The notes beneath the pieces were generated by a model, which had not been told where the DNA came from, did not search any database, and was given only the letters and a program-made list of their open reading frames with translations. This document shows, piece after piece, positions 5,820 to 13,199 of a stretch of DNA of 25,621 bases (its first letter is position 1; each line of letters opens with the position of its first letter). The position numbers and the translations under genes were made by a program. The stretch is from a virus. The DNA lies in IMG/VR virus record IMGVR_UViG_3300034103_001292, positions 1-25,621 of that record; one strand, 5' to 3'.

Positions 5820-6895
5820 GTCTATTTGATGAGCCGAAGCAAGTTGAACTGGTGAGCAAGGTCAAGGTTGATGAGACGGTCAAGGAACTGTCATCGGCTT
5901 TCGACTATCCCTTCACGGGGACAAGCACCTTTGTTCCACCAACCATGCCCACTCCACCCGAGGGGTTTGGCATCGGTCTCATCGTAGGCCCATCGGGAAC
6001 GGGCAAGTCAACCATCCTCAAGCAGTTTGGTAGCGAGGAGACCATAACATGGGATCCTGAGTTGGCTGTCTGCTCTCACTTCAACAACGCCGTCGATGCC
6101 CGTGAGCGGCTGTCTGCGGTCGGGTTCAACTCCATTCCCGCGTGGATGCGCCCGTATCATGTCCTGTCCACGGGCGAGAAGTTCCGTGCAGACTTGGCTA
6201 GACGGCTGCGGGACGGAGCCGTGATCGATGAGTTCACCTCCGTGGTGGATAGGAATGTCGCCAAGTCATGTGCCAACTCTATTCGCCGCTATGTCGATCA
6301 GAAGAACATCAAGGGATTGGTGTTTGCTTCGTGCCATTATGACATCATCGAATGGCTTCGTCCTGATTGGGTGTTCGACACTAGCAGCGGCAAGTTGACC
6401 GCAAGGGGGTCTGAAAGGCGACCTGAGATTGTCTTGGAGATGCTTCCTTGCTCCACCGAAGCGTGGGCAATGTTCCGCAACCATCACTATCTCGACGGAA
6501 ACATCAATAAAGGTGCAAGATGTTGGATCGCCGTTTGGGACGGCACCCCTGTCGGATTCTCCGCTGCCCTTTCATTCCCCAACGGCAACCTGAAGAACGC
6601 ATGGCGTGGTCACAGGACGGTTGTGTTGCCCGACTATCAAGGGCTTGGCTTGGGTGTGCGTATCTCCGATGCCACGGCAGAGATCTTCGTCGGGCAGGGC
6701 TGTCGGTACTTCTCCAAGACCGCACACCCGCGCATGGGCGAGTACAGGAATCGGTCTCTCCTGTGGAAGCCTACGAGCAAGAACGAGCGCACACGCGAGG
6801 ACTACAGCAAGGGCAGAAGCACATATGAGGAGGGCTACAAGATGAAACATGCCCACCGTTTCTGCTACTCTCATGAATACATCGGCAAAAAATGA
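5816..6895 (+). CDS. ABC-ATPase / GNAT acetyltransferase fusion
   Basis: 359 residues with two domains. Residues about 50-205 form an ABC-type ATPase: Walker A GPSGTGKST (58-66), signature-like LSTGEK (117-122), Walker B AVIDEF (135-140) and the H-loop FASCH (His164). No membrane segment is present, so it is a soluble ABC protein and not a transporter subunit. Residues about 215-325 look like a GNAT acyltransferase: HRTVVLPDYQGLGLG with an acyl-CoA-binding QGLGLG (265-270), then SDATAEIFVGQG and a TAHPRMGEYRNRSLLWKPTSKN segment. The start overlaps the previous stop and the stop overlaps the next gene (ATGA both sides). The target is unknown: DNA, tRNA or protein. The adjacent Mom-like gene makes nucleic acid modification the leading guess. 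Confidence 0.85.
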   Translation: MSLFDEPKQVELVSKVKVDETVKELSSAFDYPFTGTSTFVPPTMPTPPEGFGIGLIVGPSGTGKSTILKQFGSEETITWDPELAVCSHFNNAVDARERLSAVGFNSIPAWMRPYHVLSTGEKFRADLARRLRDGAVIDEFTSVVDRNVAKSCANSIRRYVDQKNIKGLVFASCHYDIIEWLRPDWVFDTSSGKLTARGSERRPEIVLEMLPCSTEAWAMFRNHHYLDGNINKGARCWIAVWDGTPVGFSAALSFPNGNLKNAWRGHRTVVLPDYQGLGLGVRISDATAEIFVGQGCRYFSKTAHPRMGEYRNRSLLWKPTSKNERTREDYSKGRSTYEEGYKMKHAHRFCYSHEYIGKK

Positions 6896-7815
6896 AACGA
6901 TCTGCAATAGACATCATCGAACGGGCGAAGAACTACGACAAGGATCATTGTTGGCAGTATGACATCCGCGTAAAAAATCTTCCACAGGACATTGTGGAGA
7001 GTGGCATCGACCCCGAGCGCATCAAGACGCTGACCGTCAATGACTTTTACTTCAAGCCCCTGACCACCGAAAAAGAGCGGCGAGAGGCAACCAAGTTCAT
7101 CGAACGCCATGAGTGGCTAGGAAACCTATCACAGTTCACTACCCATTGGTTCGGTGTATACTATCACGATCCTAACCAAGGCATCGTGGGCAGAGACATC
7201 CTCGCGGGTGTGACACTCATGAACATGCCGAATGCATTCTCCAAGTTGCTTGGGGAAGAAACGCGAGACATGGAGCGGCTGATCAGCCGTGGTGCTTGTA
7301 TCTCATGGAGTCCAAAGAACCTCGCAAGCGCATTCCTCATGTGGTCGATCCAATGGATGGTCAAGAACACACAGTATCGTCTGTTCACCGCCTACTCCGA
7401 TCCTACCGCCAAGGAGATCGGCACCATCTATCAGGCTTGCAACTTCTACTACTTGGGACAGAATGCGGGCACGACCACTCGGTATATCAATCCCTACACG
7501 GGACGCATCGTCTCCGATAGGTTTTTTCGTGTCCGCAGCGCATACAAGAAGTATGCCAAGGAGTTGGGCATCGAATGGGATAAGAGTTGGAACAACGATC
7601 AGAAGATGCTGTGGGAGAATATTCCTGCTCATGTTGAGAAGGCTCTCCGAGCGCATAGCAAACTAAAGCAATCGCAAGCGCAGAGTATTCAATTCCCATC
7701 CAAGCACAAGTATGCATATGTACTTGGTGCAACCAAGGCTGAGACGAAGAAACTCCGCAGAGAGTTCGAAGCCCGTAACAAGGTACTACCGTACCCTAAA
7801 CAAAGAGGAGAGTGA
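6892..7815 (+). CDS. Mom-like GNAT-fold putative DNA modification protein
   Basis: 307 residues. The central part resembles phage Mom-type adenine modification proteins: HEWLGN (73-78), THWFGVYYH (84-92), LAGVTLM, DMERLISRGA (126-135), AYSDP (167-171) and GTIYQACNFYYLG (177-189). In phage Mu, Mom has a GNAT fold and converts adenine in DNA to a carbamoylmethyl form that resists restriction. The N-terminal 60 residues and the basic C-terminal 100 residues (KKLRREFEARNKVLPYPKQ) are extra and may bind DNA. The start overlaps the stop of the ABC-GNAT gene. Family assignment is by pattern reading only; a general GNAT protein without DNA activity is the alternative. Confidence 0.68.
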   Translation: MKRSAIDIIERAKNYDKDHCWQYDIRVKNLPQDIVESGIDPERIKTLTVNDFYFKPLTTEKERREATKFIERHEWLGNLSQFTTHWFGVYYHDPNQGIVGRDILAGVTLMNMPNAFSKLLGEETRDMERLISRGACISWSPKNLASAFLMWSIQWMVKNTQYRLFTAYSDPTAKEIGTIYQACNFYYLGQNAGTTTRYINPYTGRIVSDRFFRVRSAYKKYAKELGIEWDKSWNNDQKMLWENIPAHVEKALRAHSKLKQSQAQSIQFPSKHKYAYVLGATKAETKKLRREFEARNKVLPYPKQRGE

Positions 7816-7816
7816 C

Positions 7817-8074
7817 ATGAAGACTATTGGCAAATGGGTGGCGGTAAAGACCATCGGCTTGGGCAAGGAAAAGAAGAGCGAGTCGGGCATCATCTACACG
7901 GAAAAGATCACCAACCCGAACATTTGGAGCGAGGTGATCAGCGTGGGCGAGAAGGTCACCGAAGACATTCAGGTAGGCGACAAGGTGCTGTGGGACATCA
8001 CCAAGGGCAGAGGCAATGCCTATGGCGGGTTTGACATTGTTCATCAGGACAACATCCTCGCCGTGGAGCGGTGA
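7817..8074 (+). CDS. GroES-like co-chaperonin
   Basis: 85 residues from ATG 7817, with AGAGGAG (7804-7810) six bases before; in-frame ATGs further upstream lie inside the previous gene. The pattern matches Cpn10: a short KWVAVKTI strand, a mobile loop KEKKSESGIIYTEK with the hydrophobic GII(Y) tip that contacts GroEL, WSEVISVGEKV, the VGDKVLWD segment and the terminal strand DNILAVER. It would work with the host GroEL, as T4 gp31 does for capsid protein folding, though gp31 is longer (111 residues). The size and sequence are closer to bacterial GroES than to gp31. Its stop overlaps a GTG at 8071. Confidence 0.85.
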   Translation: MKTIGKWVAVKTIGLGKEKKSESGIIYTEKITNPNIWSEVISVGEKVTEDIQVGDKVLWDITKGRGNAYGGFDIVHQDNILAVER

Positions 8075-8076
8075 GG

Positions 8077-8802
8077 ATGGCATACAAGGACAAAGAAAAA
8101 CAAAAGGCGACAGTCAAGGCTTGGCGCGAACGCAATCGTGAACGAGTTCGTGCAGAATGTAATGCTTGGTATGAACGCAACCGCGAACGACGATTGCTAA
8201 CAGTAAAGGCTTGGGGAGAACGAAATCGTGAACGAAAAGCAGCAACAGATAAGGCTTGGGTAGAACGCAACCGCGAACGACGATTGCTAACAATAAAGGC
8301 TTGGAGAGAACGAAATCGTGAAAGAACAGCAGCGACAGATAAGGCTTGGGTAGAACGAAATCGTGAACATGTAATCGAAAGAAACAGAAGACGAAGATGC
8401 AAAAAGAAAAATGCGTCTGTTCGTTTGACTGTCAGCGAACAGAAGAAACTGTTCTTGATGGAGCAAACTCGCCTAGAACTCCAAAAGGAAACAGGAAGAG
8501 AATATCACATTGATCACATTCTTCCAATTGCTCATGGTGGCATTCACCACCCAATCAATCTGAGAATACTAGATGGAAAAGAGAACGAGTCAAAACAAGC
8601 CAAACTCCTTCCTGAAGCGATTGATCTTGCATATGAACACTTCATGCTCTATCATGACAGAGTTAGTCCCGAACGAGCATGGGAGTTCGTCCATCAACTC
8701 GCAGAGGGCTTGGGTATTTCAGTTGACGAGATTCGGATCGATGATCAGCAGATCAAACTCTCCCTTCCGACCAAGTCAACCCTAGAGGATTTGATGGAAT
8801 GA
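8077..8802 (+). CDS. HNH endonuclease with tandem-repeat basic N-terminus (probable homing enzyme)
   Basis: 241 residues from ATG 8077; a GTG at 8071 overlapping the previous stop is an alternative start. Residues 14-108 consist of six copies of a 15-residue unit built around AWxERNRER, highly basic and helical, probably lying along DNA. The C-terminal half has the HNH motif: HIDH (144-147), then Asn161 in INLR and Asn170 in KENESK. Free-standing HNH genes of this kind in T4-like phages act as homing endonucleases. The gene is more A-rich than its neighbours (26 of 60 bases G/C in 8281-8340, against 39 of 60 in 9421-9480 of gene 43), which supports separate acquisition. Its stop overlaps the polymerase start (ATGA). 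Confidence 0.85.
   Translation: MAYKDKEKQKATVKAWRERNRERVRAECNAWYERNRERRLLTVKAWGERNRERKAATDKAWVERNRERRLLTIKAWRERNRERTAATDKAWVERNREHVIERNRRRRCKKKNASVRLTVSEQKKLFLMEQTRLELQKETGREYHIDHILPIAHGGIHHPINLRILDGKENESKQAKLLPEAIDLAYEHFMLYHDRVSPERAWEFVHQLAEGLGISVDEIRIDDQQIKLSLPTKSTLEDLME
8191..8370 (+). repeat. Two 90-bp direct repeats in the HNH gene
   Basis: The segments 8191-8280 and 8281-8370 are adjacent near-identical copies; both begin CGATTGCTAACA and end with GTAGAACG..CG.GAACGA-like sequence. Each encodes two 15-residue units. Divergent further units flank them at about 8116-8190. The arrangement points to growth by slippage or unequal recombination. Confidence 0.85.
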
Positions 8803-11339
8803 CTCCCTTCTACACCAATGTCGTTACAAAGGGCGGCAGACTCCTGCACCGTGGCTATGACAAGCACGGCAAGCGTGTGCATGAGTCGCTGACCTTTCGC
8901 CCCACCCTGTTCGTCCCGACCAAGAAGGTGAAGCCAACATCGTGGCACACCATCGACGGCAACAGGGTGGATCCCGTTGATTTTGAAAACATGTTCGAAG
9001 CGCGGGAGTTCATCAAGAAGTATCAGGATGTCGAAGGCTTCACCGTCTACGGCGACATCGAATCGCAGTACCAGTTCATTGCCGAGAACTACGGCAGCGA
9101 GGGCGAACTGGAGTACGACCCCACTCTGATCCGAGTGGCGTACATCGACATTGAGGTGGAGAGCGAGAACGGGTTTGCCACTCCCGAGGAGGCAACCGAG
9201 AAGGTAAACGCGATCACCATCGCACAGGGCAACGAAATCCATGCTTTCGGCTTGGGCGACTTCACGGCTCCCGAAGGCGTGACTGCACATCGCTATGTCG
9301 ATGAGGCACAGTTGCTCCATGGCTTCTTGGACACATGGGAATCCTTGGACTGCGACATCGTGACGGGGTGGAATGTCAACATGTTTGACATGCCCTATCT
9401 GTGCCGCCGCATCGAACGGGTGCTTGGTGGCAAGTCGGCAAAGCGACTGTCCCCGTGGGGTGAGTATCGCTCCCGCGAGGTGTATGTCATGGATCGCAAG
9501 AACATGGTGTATGACTTCTCAGGGATCACCGTGCTTGACTACATGGACTTGTACAAGAAGTTCACCTTCGTGACCCCCGAGTCCTACAAGTTGCAGCACA
9601 TCGCTTCCGTGGAGTTGGGCGAGAGCAAGATGGACTACTCCGATGTCGGCACCCTGACCGAGTTGTACCGCAAGGACTTCCAACGGTTCATGGAGTACAA
9701 CATCAAGGACACCCTGCTTGTCTGCAAGTTGGAAGACAAGTTGCGCCTGATCGAACTTGCACAGGCTCTTGCCTACAGCGCGAGAGGAAACTTCGGGGAT
9801 GTCTTCTCACAGGTACGCATGTGGGACAGCATCATCTACAACCATCTTCGCACCAAGAAGGTGGCGATCCCGCCAAAGACGGGCAACGACAAGGACAACC
9901 AGTTCGAAGGTGCATATGTCAAGCCCCCGATCATCGGTGAACATGAGTGGGTGGTCTCCTTCGACCTTGACTCGCTTTACCCCCACCTGATCATGCAGTA
10001 CAACTTGTCACCCGAGACGATTCTCTCCGACAGGATCCCCGCCGTCTCCGTGGACTCCCTGATCTCAGGGCAAGACCCCTCTCTAGAGGGATTCCTGTCC
10101 ATGTCGAAGGAGAAGGACATCTGCGTGGCTGCGAACGGCACCATGTACCGCAGGGACATCCGTGGCTTCCTCCCTGAACTCATGGACACCATGTACGCCC
10201 AACGCAAGGAGTACAAGCGGCGAATGCTTGAGGCGAAGGGGTGGATCAAGACAGAGGGCACCAAGGCTGACCCCGCCACGGTCGCCACCAAGAAGAAGGA
10301 AGTGTCGAAGTATCACAACTTCCAGTTGGTGCGTAAGGTGCAGTTGAACAGCGCGTTCGGTGCCTTGGGCAACCAATACTGCCGCTATTACAATCTCAGC
10401 ATGGCAGAGGCGATCACGGTATCGGGGCAGTTGTCGATTCGTTGGGCAGAGGACAATCTGAACCGCTTCCTCAACAAGGCTTGCGGCACGGAGGGCGAGG
10501 ACTATGTCATCGCCGTTGACACCGACTCCGTCTATCTGCGGCTCGGGCCTCTTGTCAAGACGGCGTTCCCGAAGAAGGACAAGAAGAAGACCACCGAGAT
10601 GGTGGACAAGTTCTGCAACGATGTGATCTCCCCGAAGATCAACAAGTGGTACGAGCAGTTGGCGCAGCGAATGAATGCATATGCCAATCGCATGTCGATG
10701 AAGCGCGAAGCCATCGCATCAAAGGGAGTATTCGTCGCCAAGAAGCGGTACATGCTTGCCGTGCAGTTGGGAGAGGACAATGTCTACATGGACGATCCCG
10801 ACCTGAAGATCATGGGCATCGAAACCGCCCGTTCGTCCACACCGCAGATCGTCCGTACACGGCTCAAGGAGGCGATCAAGTTGATCCTGACCGCTGATGA
10901 AGGTGCATTGCACTCTTTCGTTGAGAGGTTCCACGACGAGTTTGCGGGGCTTCCTGTCTACGACATCGCGTTCCCCCGTGGCTGCAACGGCTTGGATGAC
11001 TATGCCGATGCCGCAAGCATCTACAAGAAGGGCACACCCATGCATGTCAAGGGTTCGTTGGTCTATAACCATTGGATCAAGAAGATGGGGCTGTCCAAGA
11101 AGTATACCCTGATCCGCAACGGCGAGAAGATCAAGTATGTCGAACTGAAGGTGCCCAATCCCGTGCGAGAGAAAGTGTTGTCTTTCCCCGCCACCTTCCC
11201 CGAGGAGTTTGGTATCGATGCGTTCATCGACAAGGAGACGCAGTTTGAGAAGGCTTTCATCGAACCGCTCTCCAACATCCTCAACTGCATCGGGTGGAAG
11301 GTGAAGGAAGAAGGGTCGTTGGAAGGTCTGTTTGCCTGA
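8799..11339 (+). CDS. 43: Family B DNA polymerase with 3'-5' exonuclease (T4 gp43-like)
   Basis: 846 residues (T4 gp43 is 898). Exonuclease motifs: AYIDIEVES with Asp117/Glu119 (Exo I), WNVNMFDMPYL with Asp197 (Exo II) and YNIKDTLLV with Asp304 (Exo III). Polymerase motifs: SFDLDSLYPHLIMQYNLSPET (A, Asp389), KVQLNSAFGALGNQY (B, about 513-527) and AVDTDSVYL (C, Asp574 and Asp576). All catalytic residues are present, so it should be an active proofreading replicase. The C-terminus GSLEGLFA resembles the clamp-binding tail of gp43 proteins. No split or intron is seen, which is relevant given the HNH gene directly upstream and overlapping its start codon. Confidence 0.97.
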   Translation: MTPFYTNVVTKGGRLLHRGYDKHGKRVHESLTFRPTLFVPTKKVKPTSWHTIDGNRVDPVDFENMFEAREFIKKYQDVEGFTVYGDIESQYQFIAENYGSEGELEYDPTLIRVAYIDIEVESENGFATPEEATEKVNAITIAQGNEIHAFGLGDFTAPEGVTAHRYVDEAQLLHGFLDTWESLDCDIVTGWNVNMFDMPYLCRRIERVLGGKSAKRLSPWGEYRSREVYVMDRKNMVYDFSGITVLDYMDLYKKFTFVTPESYKLQHIASVELGESKMDYSDVGTLTELYRKDFQRFMEYNIKDTLLVCKLEDKLRLIELAQALAYSARGNFGDVFSQVRMWDSIIYNHLRTKKVAIPPKTGNDKDNQFEGAYVKPPIIGEHEWVVSFDLDSLYPHLIMQYNLSPETILSDRIPAVSVDSLISGQDPSLEGFLSMSKEKDICVAANGTMYRRDIRGFLPELMDTMYAQRKEYKRRMLEAKGWIKTEGTKADPATVATKKKEVSKYHNFQLVRKVQLNSAFGALGNQYCRYYNLSMAEAITVSGQLSIRWAEDNLNRFLNKACGTEGEDYVIAVDTDSVYLRLGPLVKTAFPKKDKKKTTEMVDKFCNDVISPKINKWYEQLAQRMNAYANRMSMKREAIASKGVFVAKKRYMLAVQLGEDNVYMDDPDLKIMGIETARSSTPQIVRTRLKEAIKLILTADEGALHSFVERFHDEFAGLPVYDIAFPRGCNGLDDYADAASIYKKGTPMHVKGSLVYNHWIKKMGLSKKYTLIRNGEKIKYVELKVPNPVREKVLSFPATFPEEFGIDAFIDKETQFEKAFIEPLSNILNCIGWKVKEEGSLEGLFA
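10057..10090. repeat. Two adjacent perfect inverted repeats in the polymerase gene
   Basis: CCCTGA-TC-TCAGGG (10057-10070) and CCCTCT-CT-AGAGGG (10077-10090), each a 6-bp perfect stem with a 2-base centre, separated by six bases. They fall in the codons for SLISGQDPSLEG between polymerase motifs A and B. Possible mRNA structure or nuclease site; chance is not excluded. Confidence 0.5.
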
Positions 11340-11340
11340 C

Positions 11341-11348
11341 CATAAATA
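11341..11348 (+). promoter_or_regulatory. Possible T4-late-type promoter CATAAATA
   Basis: CATAAATA lies just after the polymerase stop and differs from the T4 late element TATAAATA by one base. The next gene starts at 11355, only 6 bp after the motif, so a late transcript would be leaderless or nearly so. It is the best of three such motifs in the window. Confidence 0.4.
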
Positions 11349-11354
11349 CGGCAT

Positions 11355-12128
11355 ATGGCACAACCATTCCACTCGTTCCTCACCGAAGAGAAAGTAAAGT
11401 ACCCCCATGTACACCTTTCGTTCGATGACCATTCGGTGTCGAACTGGTATGCATGCCGCGATCTCTTCAACAAGTACGGTGCAAAGGCTGTGTTCTATAT
11501 CGATTCGTTTCATCTGTTGGAGGTGAACGAGATTCAAATGCTGAAGGAACTGCGGGAGGACGGACATGTCATCGGATGTCACAGCAAGAGTCATAAGGAT
11601 GCATTGGTATATGTCCGTCGATATGACATTGACCGCTACATCGATGATGAGGTTCTTCCCGCAATGGAAGACATGGCGGGTGCAGGATTCAAGCCGACCC
11701 ATTTTGCCTTTCCATACTCTCACTTCGATGAGACTCTTTACTCTGCCGTCAGTCCTTTCTTTTGCTATGTTCGACCAGGCAACGAGAGCCATTTCTATTC
11801 GGGCGAGAGGATGTTCTTCAGCCCGAACAGGCTCGGTAAGGAGGAGGCTCCACGGGAAGCCCTGATCCGCAGCGGTGCCATGGAGCGCGTCCTAGAGGGT
11901 CTGCGCGAGACCGCAGAGGCTCGTAGGGGCATCAGCATCGTCCTGCATGATATTCGTCTCACGGGCGCGGACGCGCACACGGGCACCCACGCACACGCGC
12001 ACACCACGCGGGAGGAGTTGGAGCAAGTCCTAAAGACTTTGAACGAAGTAGGCTACGCATACGAAACCTTTGAGAAGGTTTGCAAATATGGCTCGGATCC
12101 CTTTGACAAGCCCGATGGCTTGGTGTAA
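11355..12128 (+). CDS. NodB-type polysaccharide deacetylase
   Basis: 257 residues. The NodB homology motifs appear in order: LSFDD (21-25, catalytic base and metal Asp), HVIGCHSKSH with His76 and His80 as metal ligands, FAFPYS (118-122) and IVLHDI (195-200). The family removes N- or O-acetyl groups from glycans such as peptidoglycan, chitin oligomers or exopolysaccharide. No signal peptide is seen, so it probably acts in the cytoplasm, perhaps on a glycan precursor for the downstream cluster. No good ribosome site precedes the ATG. A His/Ala/Thr-rich stretch (about 204-217) follows the LHD motif and is encoded by unusually GC-rich low-complexity DNA. The uvsX promoter overlaps its 3' end. Confidence 0.85.
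   Translation: MAQPFHSFLTEEKVKYPHVHLSFDDHSVSNWYACRDLFNKYGAKAVFYIDSFHLLEVNEIQMLKELREDGHVIGCHSKSHKDALVYVRRYDIDRYIDDEVLPAMEDMAGAGFKPTHFAFPYSHFDETLYSAVSPFFCYVRPGNESHFYSGERMFFSPNRLGKEEAPREALIRSGAMERVLEGLRETAEARRGISIVLHDIRLTGADAHTGTHAHAHTTREELEQVLKTLNEVGYAYETFEKVCKYGSDPFDKPDGLV
11961..12012. repeat. GC-rich low-complexity tract in the deacetylase gene
   Basis: A tract made of shuffled CGCAC, ACGGGC, ACGCG and CACACG units, unlike the flanking coding DNA. It encodes the stretch TGADAHTGTHAHAHTTR. A similar tract occurs at 25471-25523 in the helicase tail. Confidence 0.65.
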
Positions 12129-12131
12129 GAT
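12103..12131 (+). promoter_or_regulatory. Sigma70-type promoter of the uvsX/glycan operon
   Basis: TTGACA (12103-12108), 17 bp, TAAGAT (12126-12131). The -10 box contains the deacetylase stop codon. The leader has GTGAGG (12148-12153) and GTATACACA directly before the uvsX ATG. Genes from 12162 to 21474 follow with only tiny gaps or overlaps and no visible terminator, so this promoter probably drives about 9 kb. Confidence 0.78.
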
Positions 12132-12161
12132 CACCTAAATCACTCTAGTGAGGTATACACA

Positions 12162-13199
12162 ATGAACTTTCTGAAGACACTTGTTAAGAGCAGCGGCAAC
12201 GAATACGCCTCTATCGCAAACGATGGTTTGGAAGCCGATGTTGGCGGCTTCATCGATACAGGCTCCTACTCCTTCAACGCCCTTGTATCGGGCAGTCTGA
12301 AGGGTGGAATCCCCGACAACAAGATCCTAGGCATCGCGGGTGAGTCTGCCACGGGCAAGACTTACTTTGCCTTGGGCATCGCGGCACAGTTTCTCAAGGA
12401 CAACAAGGACGGGGCTATCCTCTACTTCGATTCGGAACAGGCTGTGACGAGCAGCATGATCTCTGATCGTGGATTGGACAAGAACCGTGTTGCCGTCTTC
12501 CCTGTTGCCACGGTGGAGCAGTTCCGCTATCAGGTTCTTCAGATCCTTGAGAACTACGGCAAGTTGGACAAGGCAGAGCAGAAGCCGATGATGATCGTGC
12601 TTGACTCCCTTGGCATGTTGTCTACCTCAAAGGAAATGAACGATAGCACGGAGGGCAAGGAAGTCCGCGACATGACTCGCAGTCAGGTCATCAAGTCCGT
12701 CTTCCGTACCGTGACTCTCAAGTTGGGCAAGCATAACATTCCGATGATCGTGACCAATCACACCTACGATGTTGTGGGTGCATATGTCCCGACCAAGGAG
12801 ATGGGCGGCGGCAGCGGTCTCAAGTACGCTGCGTCCACCATCATCTACCTGTCCAAGAAGAAGCATAAGGACGGGGACGGCGAGGTTATCGGCAACATCA
12901 TTCATTGCAAGACATACAAGAGCCGCCTGACAAAGGAGAATCGTGTCATCGATGTTCTTCTGAACTTCGACAGCGGTCTTGATCGCTACTACGGTCTGAT
13001 CGACCTTGGTATCAAGCACGGTGTCTTCAAGAAGGTTGCAAACAAGGTTCAATTCCCCGATGGCAAGTCGGACTTTGAGTCCAAGATCAACAAGGATCCC
13101 GTCAAGTGGTTCACCGAGGATGTCCTGAAGGTTCTTGAAGAGGCTGCTGCCAAGGAGTTCAAGTACGGTCAGGACGAGGAGGTGGAAAGTGCAGAGTGA
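12162..13199 (+). CDS. uvsX: UvsX RecA-like recombinase
   Basis: 345 residues (T4 UvsX is 391). Walker A is GESATGKT (60-67). The core shows YFDSEQAV, the Walker B region MMIVLDSLGML, an ssDNA-binding-loop-like region ending EMGGGSGLKYAASTIIYLSKKK, and an acidic C-terminus (DEEVESAE) as in other UvsX proteins. It forms filaments on ssDNA for strand exchange and recombination-dependent replication. It is driven by the promoter at 12103-12131, and the TACAC leader precedes the start. The last 11 bases overlap the next gene, whose ribosome site lies within the acidic tail codons. Confidence 0.95.
   Translation: MNFLKTLVKSSGNEYASIANDGLEADVGGFIDTGSYSFNALVSGSLKGGIPDNKILGIAGESATGKTYFALGIAAQFLKDNKDGAILYFDSEQAVTSSMISDRGLDKNRVAVFPVATVEQFRYQVLQILENYGKLDKAEQKPMMIVLDSLGMLSTSKEMNDSTEGKEVRDMTRSQVIKSVFRTVTLKLGKHNIPMIVTNHTYDVVGAYVPTKEMGGGSGLKYAASTIIYLSKKKHKDGDGEVIGNIIHCKTYKSRLTKENRVIDVLLNFDSGLDRYYGLIDLGIKHGVFKKVANKVQFPDGKSDFESKINKDPVKWFTEDVLKVLEEAAAKEFKYGQDEEVESAE

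Noticed and set aside
5816-6895. ABC transporter component
   Set aside because: No transmembrane partner gene or membrane segments; the ATPase is fused to a GNAT domain.
7712-7816. N-terminal extension of the GroES-like protein
   Set aside because: It lies inside the Mom-like gene, and the Cpn10 fold begins at 7817 with a good ribosome site.
8116-8370. CRISPR array
   Set aside because: The repeats are contiguous 45/90-bp coding units without spacers and encode the HNH N-terminus.
10719-11792. Long minus-strand open frame (357 codons) across the polymerase end and the deacetylase start
   Set aside because: It spans two unrelated genes with intact catalytic motifs, and its translation resembles the antisense of codon-biased coding DNA, with no domain.
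13135-13188. Upstream ATG start for the acidic protein
   Set aside because: It lies inside uvsX without a ribosome site; the GTG at 13189 has GAGGAGGT at ideal spacing.
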